NCBI RefSeq assembly: GCF_000429105.1
Contig: NZ_KE386848.1
Coordinates: 370,434 to 434,433, forward strand
Origin: Schaalia suimastitidis DSM 15538
GTDB taxonomy: Bacteria > Actinomycetota > Actinomycetes > Actinomycetales > Actinomycetaceae
DNA length: 64,000 nucleotides
Direction: 5' to 3'
Below, one piece after another: positions 34,101 through 43,500 of this stretch. Position 1 is the stretch's first letter, and each line of letters starts with the position of its first letter. The notes beneath the pieces are model-generated. The model was not told the DNA's origin. It made no database searches and saw nothing but the letters and a program-made list of their open reading frames with translations. A program made the translations under genes and the position numbers.

Positions 34101-37025
34101 GTGTCCACACAAAAGAAACCTATGAGCAACAAAAAATACCTGGGCATTTGGGTGCCTGTCCTTGCACTACTCACAGTGATCGTTGTCGTGGCCAATATCG
34201 CCATCGGAGTCTTCGATAAGTGGATCGAAGGTGTCCTTGGTGCGGGCACATACACGGTGGAAAATAGCGAGGTCGGTGCCACGTGGGATACCTCGTACTA
34301 CACGGCAGATTACGCCAGTGAAGAGGAACATACTGCTGCCGCCTCGCAACTCATTGAAGAGATCGTTGCAGAAGGAACGGTCCTGGCCAAAAATAGCAAC
34401 CAAGGCCTGCCCCTTGCCGCAGGAGCGAAGGTCACGATGTTGGGACGCGCAGCAGCTGACCCCGTCTACGGCGGTTCCGGCTCAGGGTCGGTGGATACCA
34501 CCACTGCGGTGGACGCACGAAGTGGTTTGGAAAACGCCGGCTTCGAGGTGAACGACGCTGTGTACCAAACGATCGCAGCATACGCGGAAAGTAATGACCG
34601 CGCTGAAATCGTGATGGACAACGAAGCGGAATCAACGTACTACATCGGTGAGCTTCCGGTGGCACAGTATGAAGCACAGCAGGCAACATTTAGCCAATAT
34701 GGCGACGCAGCCTTGGTATATATCGGCCGTGGCGGCGGTGAAGGTGGTGACCTCGCGCGCGATATGAACGGCTGGGATGACAACTACACCGAAGGACAAC
34801 ATCAGCTTGAACTCAATAAAGATGAGCGCGACCTGATTGCCTTGGCTAAAGCACATTTTGACACGGTTGTCGTCATCGTCAATGCCTCCACAACGATTGA
34901 AATGGGACCCATCCAGGACGATCCGGGTATCGACTCGGTGCTGCTTATTGGTTCCCCGGGCCTCTCGGGTTTCAACGCTGTAGGCAAGATATTGTCGGGC
35001 GAACTCAATCCTTCTGGAAAGACCACAGATATTTGGGCAGCCGACTTCACCAAGGATCCAACATTTGTCAACTTCGGTGATTTTACCTATGAGGACCTGG
35101 CAGTGTCCTATCCATCAAGCGCGCTTGGTTCTGTAGCATCTAACGCCACTGTTTCTGAAGAAGCGACCTTCGTGAACTATCAGGAAGGGATCTACGTAGG
35201 TTACCGCTATTACGAAACTGCAGCGGCCGAGGGCTTTATCGACTATGACGAAGCTGTCGTCTACCCCTTCGGCTATGGTCTGAGCTACACCACCTTTGAG
35301 TGGAAGATCGTTGACACTTCGCTGGGTGAAGTCGATGGCACCATTAGCGTCGACGTTGAAGTGACTAACACTGGTACGACCCCAGGAAAAGACGTTGTGG
35401 AACTGTACTACAACGCGCCTTACACCAAGGGTGGCATCGAAAAGGCTGAGGTGGTCCTTGCAGGTTTCGCCAAGACCGATCTTCTTCAAGCAGGCGCCTC
35501 GCAAACCGTGACGGTGCAATATAACGTCGAAGATATGGCTTCCTATGACTATGAGGATGCAGGTGCCTACGTCCTAGAAGCAGGCGACTATCTCATCACG
35601 GCACGCACAGATTCGCATACCGTTGCCCCAGGCACTGAAGCGGTCACCTACACCGTTGCTGAAACGGTGGTGTATGACCAGACAAACCCACGTTCTTCCG
35701 ACAACACTGCGGCCACCAACCGCTTTGATGATGTTTCAAGTGCATTTACTGATGACGCCTCACAAAACAACAAAATTGTGAATATGTCTCGCGCAGATTT
35801 CGCTGGCACCTTCCCCACAGCCCCCTCAGGCGACCTCTTGAAGGCATCTGAAGAAGCGAAGGCAGGCTTTGCGGTCTATGACCACAAAGCGGCAGCAAGC
35901 GCCTCGTCAGTCGAAATGCCCACCACCAAAGCGGATACGGAGCTGACACTGGTAGATCTGCGTGGCTTGCCCTACGACGATCCAAAATGGGACGAACTCC
36001 TTGACTCTCTCAGCGTCTCAGATATGACCGATATGCTCCTCAACGGCGCGTATAACACAGCGGCCATCCCGTCCATCGCCAAGCCTCAAGTGACGGACTT
36101 GGATGGACCAGCGGGCTTCTCCTCGTTCATTAATGCCTCAGTCAATGGACCTGCTTACCCGTCAGAATTCACTATCGCCCAAACGTGGAATACTGAGCTT
36201 GGCGAACAAATGGGTGTCATGATGGGTAATGAGTCCCTGCTGAAGACAGTGTCGGGCTGGTATGCACCAGCGATGAACCTTCACCGGAGTCCTTTTGCTG
36301 GCCGTAACTTCGAGTACTACTCAGAAGACCCCTTCCTGTCTGGGGCGATGGCCACTGCCGTGTCGCAAGGTGCAGCTACGAAGGGTCTGTACACCACGCT
36401 CAAACACTTCGCGCTCAATGACCAGGAAACAAACCGCGTGAATAACGGTGTGGCATCATGGGCGAACGAGCAAACGATTCGTGAAATCTACCTCAAGCCC
36501 TTTGAAATGGCCATTAAAGGCGTGCAGATGCCGGTGAGCTACATTGCTGATGGCCAAGGGACCCTTGCTGAAACCCACATTGGTCCAACCGCTATCATGA
36601 GCTCTTTCAACCGTATCGGTGGAACATGGGCGGGCGGAAGTCGCGCGCTGATGACTGATGTCCTAAGAGGGGAGTGGGGTTTCAATGGATTCGCCATCAC
36701 CGACTTCAACCTCTACAACTACATGAGCCCTGACCAATCCATCGCGGCAGGGACGGACCTCACCCTTTCTTTCGCACCATCGAAGAGCTTTGCGGACACC
36801 TCCTCGGCTTATGCAGTCAGCAATATCCGCCAGGCCACCAAGAATATTCTCTTCGCTGTGGCCAACTCTAACGCGATGGTCGGACAGGCTCCAGGTGCCA
36901 CAGTCACCTATACGCCACCAACGTGGAAGTATGCCCAATGGGGTCTGACCGCACTCCTTGGCCTTGGTATTGCGCTAGGCGCAGTCTTAGTGACGCGTCG
37001 AGCACTGAGGCATCGGAGCGCCTAA
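34101..37025 (+). CDS. membrane-anchored GH3 glycoside hydrolase with inverted domain order
   Basis: A 974-residue GH3 enzyme whose domains run in the opposite order to most of the family. After an N-terminal membrane helix (about 12-38) comes the alpha/beta sandwich (about 80-350), then a FnIII-like domain (about 388-520, starting after PFGYGLSYTTFEW), then a linker, and only then the catalytic barrel (about 620-930) with RSPFAGRNFEYYSEDP, TLKHFALNDQETNR and nucleophile D868 in FAITDFNLY. A second membrane helix and Arg-rich tail close the protein, so the catalytic body should lie outside. Similar inversion is known in Ruminococcus and Butyrivibrio GH3 enzymes. The GTG start has GGGAG nine bases upstream. 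Third gene of the operon. Confidence 0.93.
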   Translation: MSTQKKPMSNKKYLGIWVPVLALLTVIVVVANIAIGVFDKWIEGVLGAGTYTVENSEVGATWDTSYYTADYASEEEHTAAASQLIEEIVAEGTVLAKNSNQGLPLAAGAKVTMLGRAAADPVYGGSGSGSVDTTTAVDARSGLENAGFEVNDAVYQTIAAYAESNDRAEIVMDNEAESTYYIGELPVAQYEAQQATFSQYGDAALVYIGRGGGEGGDLARDMNGWDDNYTEGQHQLELNKDERDLIALAKAHFDTVVVIVNASTTIEMGPIQDDPGIDSVLLIGSPGLSGFNAVGKILSGELNPSGKTTDIWAADFTKDPTFVNFGDFTYEDLAVSYPSSALGSVASNATVSEEATFVNYQEGIYVGYRYYETAAAEGFIDYDEAVVYPFGYGLSYTTFEWKIVDTSLGEVDGTISVDVEVTNTGTTPGKDVVELYYNAPYTKGGIEKAEVVLAGFAKTDLLQAGASQTVTVQYNVEDMASYDYEDAGAYVLEAGDYLITARTDSHTVAPGTEAVTYTVAETVVYDQTNPRSSDNTAATNRFDDVSSAFTDDASQNNKIVNMSRADFAGTFPTAPSGDLLKASEEAKAGFAVYDHKAAASASSVEMPTTKADTELTLVDLRGLPYDDPKWDELLDSLSVSDMTDMLLNGAYNTAAIPSIAKPQVTDLDGPAGFSSFINASVNGPAYPSEFTIAQTWNTELGEQMGVMMGNESLLKTVSGWYAPAMNLHRSPFAGRNFEYYSEDPFLSGAMATAVSQGAATKGLYTTLKHFALNDQETNRVNNGVASWANEQTIREIYLKPFEMAIKGVQMPVSYIADGQGTLAETHIGPTAIMSSFNRIGGTWAGGSRALMTDVLRGEWGFNGFAITDFNLYNYMSPDQSIAAGTDLTLSFAPSKSFADTSSAYAVSNIRQATKNILFAVANSNAMVGQAPGATVTYTPPTWKYAQWGLTALLGLGIALGAVLVTRRALRHRSA

Positions 37026-37050
37026 GACATCACTTCAAATACACAGAGCT

Positions 37051-37085
37051 GGTGGGGTGTTAGCCAGTGAAGGCTCCACCCCACC
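37051..37085 (+). repeat. 9-bp perfect stem-loop in GH3 operon
   Basis: GGTGGGGTG and CACCCCACC pair around a 17-base loop between the second and third GH3 genes. No T-run. It is the third such element in the operon. Confidence 0.65.
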
Positions 37086-37183
37086 GGCCTCCTTGTCGAC
37101 GTATCGCAGACACGTTACCGGCGCCAATCTGTAGTGCTTTCACATCACCGCCAGGTTCTTGTTGCAGCAGGAAAGGATTTGTC

Positions 37184-39616
37184 ATGGCTGAGACCCAACT
37201 GAGCCTTATCGAGGCAGCAGCGCTCCTGTCAGGCTCATCAGAGTGGGATTCACGCCCGCTACCCGGTCGAGGTATTGCCTCATTCGTCATGTCCGATGGA
37301 CCCCACGGCATCCGACGCCAACTAGGGTCGGGTGACCATCTGGGCATCGCCGCCTCGCAACCTGCGACCTGTTTCCCTACAGCCGCGACCGTTGCGGCAT
37401 CGTGGGACCCTGGCCTGGCCGAAAAAATGGGACAAGCTCTTGGGCGCGAAGCACGCGCCCTAGGGGTTGATGTTGTCCTAGGTCCAGGTCTCAACATCAA
37501 ACGCTCACCTCTATGCGGTCGCAATTTTGAGTACTACTCGGAAGATCCGCTGCTGTCGGGTCGTATGGCAGCAGGACTGGTCCGTGGGATACAAAGTGAA
37601 GGGGTGGCTGCTACACCAAAACACTATGCTGTCAACTCTCAGGAACTACGGCGCCAAGCGTCAGATTCCATCGTTGATGAACGCACGATGCGGGAAATCT
37701 ACCTGACAGCCTTCGAAATTGTTGTTCGGGAAGCTCATCCACAGGCACTCATGTCGTCCTACAACAAAGTCAATGGAACCTACGCTCATGAGCATCCGTA
37801 CCTTCTCACCACAATTCTGCGCGAAGAATGGGGTTTTGACGGACTCGTGGTCTCCGACTGGGGAGGTTCTAATTCGGCACCAGCGGCGGCGGCTGCTGGC
37901 GGGAGTCTTGAAATGCCCGCTCCTGGCCTGCATTCGGTACGTGAGATCGTTGCCGCCGTCGAAAGCGGACAGATTAGCGAGGCCGATGTGCGTGCACGGG
38001 CACGTGAAGTACTCGCAATGGTGGCGCGAGCAAAATCCCATTTGCCGCGGCCCGATTATGACGCAGAAGCACACCACAACCTTGCCCGTGACATCGCGCG
38101 TCAATGTGTAGTCCTGCTGCGCAATGAGGAACAGATATTGCCTTTCAAAGCCCACACACGTGTGGCCATCATTGGCGATATGGCCCATACGCCACGTTTC
38201 CAAGGTGCAGGATCCTCCCTGGTCAATGCCACTCGCGTTGAGAATCTGCTTGAATGCGCAGGACAGACAGAATTGACCGTTCTTGGATACGCCCAAGGAT
38301 ATGACCGACGTGGACATGCACGCCCTGACCTCATCGATGAAGCGACAGCATTGGCCACGGGGGCTGATGTCGTTGTGGTGGCAATCGGACTGGATGAGTT
38401 GTCTGAGTCTGAAGGACTTGACCGCGCGCATATGGATCTTCCGCGGGTTCAGATAGATCTGCTTGAAGCGTTATATGCCGTCAATTCCAATATTGTTGTT
38501 GTGCTGTCGGCAGGATCAGTGGTCACCACCGCATGGGCGCAATACACCCGCGCTATTGTGCATACCCACCTTGGGGGACAGGCAGGAGCCAGCGCAGCGT
38601 GGGATGTGCTCACCGGAAAATACAACCCCTCAGGACGTTTGGCAGAAAGCTGGCCGCATCGCCTCGTCGATCACCCGACCAGCGCATATTTCCCTGCACG
38701 TGGAGCCTCCTCGATCTACCGTGAGGGCCTCTATGTCGGCTACCGCTACTTTGATACCGCTCAGGTTGATGTTGCCTATCCCTTCGGTTTTGGCTTGTCG
38801 TACACCACCTTTACCTACAGTGATCTTCGTATTGACGAAGCTGGAGTGCGCTTGAGCGTCGCTAATACGGGCGAGGTGGACGGCGACGAGGTCGTGCAAC
38901 TTTATGTGCAGCGGCCGGGCACAGTGTGGGGACCTGCGCGTGAACTCAAAGGTTTCGTGAAGGTTCACGTTCCCGCTGGTCACAGCGAAGAGGTGAGGAT
39001 TGCTTTCGATGAGTACACATTCAGGCATTTCGACACGCAGGCACATCAGTGGCGTGTCGAGCCAGGACAATGGCTCATCCATATCGGTGCCAATATTGCT
39101 GACATTCGTTTAAGCGCACCCTGGGTGTGCGCAGACGATTACGGCGACGTTGAGGTGTGCGAGGTCCCGCATCCTTATCGCACAGGCAAGGTCCTTGAGG
39201 CGACCGACGCTGACGTTGCCGTGCTGCTTGGACGTGAGCTGCCGCAGGAGCTCCACGGTCAAATACGTGCAGATGAACCACTGAGCGCTATGGAACGTTC
39301 ACCAAGTTTCCTGGCACGAAGTACCGCCAAAGTATTGGCGGGACGTCTGCGCAAGAGTGAAGAAAAAGGTTTTCCTGATCTCAATCTTCTCTTCGTCACC
39401 AATATGCCCTTCCGTGCACTCGGAAAAATGACGAAGGGAGCCATATCCACGCAAACAGTGGATGGAATTGTTGACTTCGTTAATGGACGACGCATAAAAG
39501 GTCTGTGCACTATTATTCGCACATTTTTTGGTAACCGGCGTGAAAACGCACGTACTCAACGTTTAATTGACCAGGCGGCACAGGCAGATGATGCGACCGC
39601 TAAGGAAGGACACTGA
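37184..39616 (+). CDS. cytoplasmic GH3 glycoside hydrolase (beta-glucosidase type)
   Basis: An 810-residue GH3 enzyme in the usual order. Barrel about 1-280: MSDGPHG, KRSPLCGRNFEYYSEDPLLSG cut here after ten residues or so of identity with the previous gene, TPKHYAVN and nucleophile D225 in LVVSDWGG. Sandwich about 300-510 with NPSGRLAESWP, FnIII-like about 550-680 after PFGFGLSYTTF. The last 110 residues are an extra tail of unknown role. There is no signal peptide or membrane helix, so it acts inside the cell, probably on imported oligosaccharides or glycosides. GGAAAGGA precedes the ATG. It abuts the GtrA gene (3-base gap). Confidence 0.93.
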   Translation: MAETQLSLIEAAALLSGSSEWDSRPLPGRGIASFVMSDGPHGIRRQLGSGDHLGIAASQPATCFPTAATVAASWDPGLAEKMGQALGREARALGVDVVLGPGLNIKRSPLCGRNFEYYSEDPLLSGRMAAGLVRGIQSEGVAATPKHYAVNSQELRRQASDSIVDERTMREIYLTAFEIVVREAHPQALMSSYNKVNGTYAHEHPYLLTTILREEWGFDGLVVSDWGGSNSAPAAAAAGGSLEMPAPGLHSVREIVAAVESGQISEADVRARAREVLAMVARAKSHLPRPDYDAEAHHNLARDIARQCVVLLRNEEQILPFKAHTRVAIIGDMAHTPRFQGAGSSLVNATRVENLLECAGQTELTVLGYAQGYDRRGHARPDLIDEATALATGADVVVVAIGLDELSESEGLDRAHMDLPRVQIDLLEALYAVNSNIVVVLSAGSVVTTAWAQYTRAIVHTHLGGQAGASAAWDVLTGKYNPSGRLAESWPHRLVDHPTSAYFPARGASSIYREGLYVGYRYFDTAQVDVAYPFGFGLSYTTFTYSDLRIDEAGVRLSVANTGEVDGDEVVQLYVQRPGTVWGPARELKGFVKVHVPAGHSEEVRIAFDEYTFRHFDTQAHQWRVEPGQWLIHIGANIADIRLSAPWVCADDYGDVEVCEVPHPYRTGKVLEATDADVAVLLGRELPQELHGQIRADEPLSAMERSPSFLARSTAKVLAGRLRKSEEKGFPDLNLLFVTNMPFRALGKMTKGAISTQTVDGIVDFVNGRRIKGLCTIIRTFFGNRRENARTQRLIDQAAQADDATAKEGH

Positions 39617-39619
39617 GCG

Positions 39620-40195
39620 ATGTCACGTATCAGCGCGTGGTGGAAAAAATTTGAAGACACACATCAAACAAGTGCCCAGTTCATTGTTTTTTTCATCCTG
39701 TCCAACGGCATTACTGTGCTGCAACTGGCACTGATGCCTGTGCTCAAATGGATATTCGGTCAAACTCCACTGGTTGACACCGCATTCCAGTTTCTTCCCA
39801 TCGGCGTCAGCAACGGCACGACGATCTATATGTTCGACTATGCCGCTGGTCCTGTTGATGCTGACGGCCTTGGAGGCGGCCTCGCATATTTTCTCGCAGT
39901 GCAGATCACGCTGCTGATCGCTCAGGTGATTAACTTCTTTGCTCAACGCAATATCACCTTCAAGTCAAACTCATCAATTGCGCGAGCAGCATTTTGGTAC
40001 ACGGTGGCGTATGTCGTCATCACCGTCGTTGCCGCAGCACTACAGGTGATCTACAAGGCACCCATTTACTCCTTCTTCCAAGAACAGCTGGGTGTAGCAA
40101 CCGGACAAACAGTTGCGGACGTCATCACCATGATTATTAATGCAGCCATATCCTTCTGGGTTTTCTTCCCCATATTTAAGGTGATCTTTAAATAG
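39620..40195 (+). CDS. GtrA-family membrane protein
   Basis: A 191-residue membrane protein with four or so hydrophobic helices (about 20-48, 88-112, 122-145, 165-190). The segment FFAQRNITFKSN matches the N-R-x-x-[TF]-F motif of GtrA proteins, which are thought to flip lipid-linked sugars or sit in polysaccharide synthesis complexes. It starts three bases after the cytoplasmic GH3 gene and is followed by a glycosyltransferase, the usual partner. The loop between helices 1 and 2 (about 50-85) is longer than usual. Confidence 0.85.
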   Translation: MSRISAWWKKFEDTHQTSAQFIVFFILSNGITVLQLALMPVLKWIFGQTPLVDTAFQFLPIGVSNGTTIYMFDYAAGPVDADGLGGGLAYFLAVQITLLIAQVINFFAQRNITFKSNSSIARAAFWYTVAYVVITVVAAALQVIYKAPIYSFFQEQLGVATGQTVADVITMIINAAISFWVFFPIFKVIFK

Positions 40196-40262
40196 GGGAT
40201 GAATGTGGACGTGCGTCGCGTGATATTTGGCAAGACGATCATCATGGGGCACGATTGTGCAT

Positions 40263-41315
40263 GTGACTAACACACAACTACACGGCCCCTCAACGCAGGC
40301 ACCATTGCTCACGGTGATCGTACCGTCCTATAACTCGCAGGATTATTTGGATCGCGCCATGCAATCCCTTGTGGGTTACGGCGATGAGGTGGAAGTCCTC
40401 ATTGTCAATGATGGCTCCAACGACAACACTGAACAGATAGCGAACGCATGGGCCACGAAGCATCCCACCTGTGTGCATGCAATACACCAGACCAATGCTG
40501 GACACGGTGGAGCACTTAATACGGGTATCGCTGCTGCCCGAGGCACTCACCTTAAGGTTGTCGACTCAGATGACTGGCTTGACCGTAAGGCACTGCGCGC
40601 TGTGCTGGATCTGCTTCGTACGGTGCGTGACAATGGCGAAGAACTCGACCTGCTCGTCACCAATTATGTGTACGAAAAGCAAGGACGCTCCCACAAAACT
40701 GTCATCAAATATCGCAATGTGCTGCCGCAGGGCCGTACCCTCGGCTGGGAGGATATTAAGGCGTGCCGGTACGACCAGTACCTCATGATGCACTCTTTGA
40801 CGCTTCGGACTGACCTTGTGCGCGCATCCGGCTTGGTGTTGCCCGAGCACACTTTCTACGTCGATTATCTATACAGTCACACGCCATTTCCGTTGGTGCG
40901 CACTATCCGTTACCTTGACGTGGATCTGTACCGTTATTTCATTGGGCGTGACGATCAATCAGTCAATGAACCAGTAATGATCAAGCGCATCGACCAGCTG
41001 CTGCGTGTCAATCGCGCCATGGTGGCGGCCATGCCTGACCCTGAGACGGTACCCCACAACCTGTATCGCTACATGGTGCATTACCTCCGCATTAACTGCG
41101 TGGTATGTACGGTGATGCTGTTACGCTCGGGCACCCCGGAACATCTTGAGGCGAAAGATCAATTATGGGCAGACCTCGAAAAGACTAACCCCCGTGCGTC
41201 ACATGCGGTACGGTCTGACCTGCTTGGGCGTCTCGTGACCATTCCGGGCACGGTGGGCACAAAGATCACCTTGGCTGGCTATGCCGTATCCCGGGCAATT
41301 ATGGGCTACAACTAG
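40263..41315 (+). CDS. family 2 glycosyltransferase
   Basis: A 350-residue GT-A fold transferase. Motifs: LLTVIVPSYNSQDYLDRAMQSL, VLIVNDGSNDNT for nucleotide binding, NAGHGGALNTGIAAARG, and DSDDWLD as the DxD metal motif. No membrane helix is evident, so it probably works at the inner face of the membrane with the preceding GtrA protein. The start is uncertain: I use the GTG at 40263, which lacks a good ribosome binding site. It ends 24 bases before the convergent histidine kinase gene. Confidence 0.9.
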   Translation: MTNTQLHGPSTQAPLLTVIVPSYNSQDYLDRAMQSLVGYGDEVEVLIVNDGSNDNTEQIANAWATKHPTCVHAIHQTNAGHGGALNTGIAAARGTHLKVVDSDDWLDRKALRAVLDLLRTVRDNGEELDLLVTNYVYEKQGRSHKTVIKYRNVLPQGRTLGWEDIKACRYDQYLMMHSLTLRTDLVRASGLVLPEHTFYVDYLYSHTPFPLVRTIRYLDVDLYRYFIGRDDQSVNEPVMIKRIDQLLRVNRAMVAAMPDPETVPHNLYRYMVHYLRINCVVCTVMLLRSGTPEHLEAKDQLWADLEKTNPRASHAVRSDLLGRLVTIPGTVGTKITLAGYAVSRAIMGYN

Positions 41316-41339
41316 GCGCCGGTTACCAAGAGGGACTCC

Positions 41340-42674
41340 TTAGCTTGAACTGCCCGAGATTTGTGTAGATGGCAGCAAAACGGTGAGCGTGAACCAGTTT
41401 CCGCTCACCGTTTTCGTTACCTCGCCACCATATTTGTGGGCGGTGTGCTGGATAGACCGTAGGCCGATGCCATGCATATGTGCGCGTGGCTTCCGTGTTG
41501 CTAGGTGCCCTGTACTGTCGTACACCAGATGTCCGTCAAACCAGTTTTCAATCCTCAGCACCACCATAGATCCTTGGGCGTGCAAGGCAAGGGTGATGAG
41601 TCGTTTGTCGTTGTCTGCAACACGACTACATGCTTCGATAGCGTTGTCGAGGGCATTACCTAATAGAGTGGCCACATCCATCGAAGGCATCCCACGTAGC
41701 AGCGTCCCATCGGCCACAGCGGTGAAGGTGATATCAGCGGCAGCACAAGCTGTGGCTTTCGAGGCGAAAATGACGTCAAGTACCGGATGCCCGCAATCGA
41801 AACGCTGTTGAAGGGCACCAACAGAACGCTCAAGGTCTTGAAGATATTCCTTGGCTTGTTCGGAGTTCACTTCACTACGCACTAAAGCGATGTGGTGTTT
41901 GAGGTCGTGGCGTGCTCGTGCAACTGCTTCCGTATCAGCTTTCGCCTGTAGATATTGGTTGTGTTGAGCGTGGAGCATTGCCTCCATCACCGCTAATTCT
42001 GAGGCAATTTTGACTTCGCGCAAGCGTTCCTGTTGGGCGTACAACGCGACAAGACCACATAGGTCCACCAACGTGCGAATATAGAACACCTCTGTGCCCG
42101 CACGACCAGAAAATGGCGTGTCCACGGTAACGAAGGAAAGATTCGACATTGCGAAGGTGACGAGGCCGACCAGGGTGGCAGACAGCAGATTCGCGTCGGC
42201 CAGGTGGGTGCCGAATTCGGAGGAGACATGGCGCTTCTCCAGAAGCCACATGGCAACGAGTACAGCCGCATATATCAGTGCGGTAACACCAATCGATAGT
42301 GGATGAAAAGGATGGGCGTCATCGGCGAACCACATGACGATCTGCCATGCCAGGGAGGCAAGAAATTCAGCAAGGATAAATGCCCGTATTGTCAGATGCC
42401 CGACGAGACGCCATGGACCGCCGGTCGCCCAGGAAATCATTAACGCCATCGTGGTGAACGAAACGACCATGCCGAGAATCCACAGTTCGACTGGCATATG
42501 TCCAGCAATAAGGTGAATTGCTGTAAGAAGCGGCAGTCCACAACTGAGGCTAAGAAGAGGCCGTGTCCGAGGTTTCGTCTTATCCCACAGCAGGAGAATA
42601 TAGACAGACACAGCGAGCCATTCTGCGCAAGCAGTGTAAATGCGTGGGATATCAGGTAGTGGTTCGAGTATCAC
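41340..42674 (-). CDS. AgrC-like sensor histidine kinase (GHKL)
   Basis: A 444-residue sensor kinase. About six membrane helices fill residues 1-215, with no sizeable extracellular domain. A coiled region leads to RARHDLKHHIALV, where H256 is the likely phosphorylated His, in the HPK10/AgrC pattern. The ATPase part has LLGNALDNAIEAC (N box) and HGIGLRSIQHTAHKYGG (G box). Such kinases often sense peptides, but no precursor gene is adjacent. The GTG start lies 39 bases after the response regulator stop, with AGGCGG upstream. Confidence 0.92.
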   Translation of the reverse strand: MILEPLPDIPRIYTACAEWLAVSVYILLLWDKTKPRTRPLLSLSCGLPLLTAIHLIAGHMPVELWILGMVVSFTTMALMISWATGGPWRLVGHLTIRAFILAEFLASLAWQIVMWFADDAHPFHPLSIGVTALIYAAVLVAMWLLEKRHVSSEFGTHLADANLLSATLVGLVTFAMSNLSFVTVDTPFSGRAGTEVFYIRTLVDLCGLVALYAQQERLREVKIASELAVMEAMLHAQHNQYLQAKADTEAVARARHDLKHHIALVRSEVNSEQAKEYLQDLERSVGALQQRFDCGHPVLDVIFASKATACAAADITFTAVADGTLLRGMPSMDVATLLGNALDNAIEACSRVADNDKRLITLALHAQGSMVVLRIENWFDGHLVYDSTGHLATRKPRAHMHGIGLRSIQHTAHKYGGEVTKTVSGNWFTLTVLLPSTQISGSSS

Positions 42675-42713
42675 TGTGGTACCGCCTGGCGAACACGATA
42701 TCGCTGACTGTCG

Positions 42714-43427
42714 CTACACACGTCGTGCCCCGACATGTTGGGTGAGTGCAGTAAGGAAAGGTTTCAACCGTGGCCTGGAGATACGTAATTCAATATTGCC
42801 TGTCATTATGCAGCACTGATCGCGCACGCCTTCAACGCGAGAAAGGTTGACGAGGTAGCACGAATTGGAGCGATAGAACGGGTGGTCTGTAAGTTCGCTT
42901 TCCATATTTTTTAGTGTGCCCGCCATGGCGATCACACCGTTGATGGTGTGTATATCTAAGCGGTGTTTGACAGATTCGATGTACACGATGTCGTCAACGG
43001 GGATCCGCTGAAACTGCATTCCGCTCTGAACAAGGATGGAGGCGCCGCGGCGTTGTTTGACGGAGGCTAGGCTACGGATAAGTTCCTGTTCAAAGGCGAA
43101 CCAAGGTAACGGTTTGAGTAGATAAGACAAGGCTCGCACCTCATAGCCGCGTATGGCATATTCCGGGGCTGAGGTGATGAAAATAATGATGACTTGCTCG
43201 TCCTGCGTACGGATATGGCGCGCTGCAGCAAGCCCATCCATCCGTTCCATTTGAATATCGAGGAACAATATGTCGTAGACGGGCCGATAATTGGCAGCAA
43301 TATCAGCGCCGTCGTCGAATACCGAGACGTCAAAGTCTTCACCGTGTTCTGTTTTGAACCGAACAAGGTAGTCCAGCAATAACTTTCTTGAAATGGGATC
43401 GTCTTCAACAATGCCGATATGAACCAT
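42714..43427 (-). CDS. LytTR-family response regulator
   Basis: A 237-residue regulator. The receiver domain (1-120) has IVEDD, phosphoacceptor D57 in ILFLDIQM, and the Lys in YLLKPLPW. The C-terminal LytTR DNA-binding domain (about 135-235) shows VDDIVYIESVKHRLDIHT and FYRSNSCYLVNLSRVEGV. LytTR proteins bind pairs of about 9-bp direct repeats with a 21-22 bp period. AGGACG nine bases before the ATG sets the start. It is first in an operon with the kinase and convergent to the GH3 operon. Confidence 0.93.
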   Translation of the reverse strand: MVHIGIVEDDPISRKLLLDYLVRFKTEHGEDFDVSVFDDGADIAANYRPVYDILFLDIQMERMDGLAAARHIRTQDEQVIIIFITSAPEYAIRGYEVRALSYLLKPLPWFAFEQELIRSLASVKQRRGASILVQSGMQFQRIPVDDIVYIESVKHRLDIHTINGVIAMAGTLKNMESELTDHPFYRSNSCYLVNLSRVEGVRDQCCIMTGNIELRISRPRLKPFLTALTQHVGARRV

Positions 43428-43474
43428 ACGACGACGCGTCCTCAACAGGAAAAATACGGGTGTGAATTGTCGAG

Positions 43475-43495
43475 TGAGCGCTCAGCTCATGAGCG
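43475..43495. promoter_or_regulatory. TGAGCG half-site cluster upstream of the response regulator
   Basis: TGAGCGCTCA (43475-43484) is a perfect palindrome, and CGCTCA (43479-43484) also forms an inverted repeat with TGAGCG (43490-43495). It is 48 bases upstream of the response regulator start, in the 73-base gap to the aldo/keto reductase gene, and could be its operator or a terminator of that gene. Confidence 0.35.
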
Positions 43496-43500
43496 AACCG

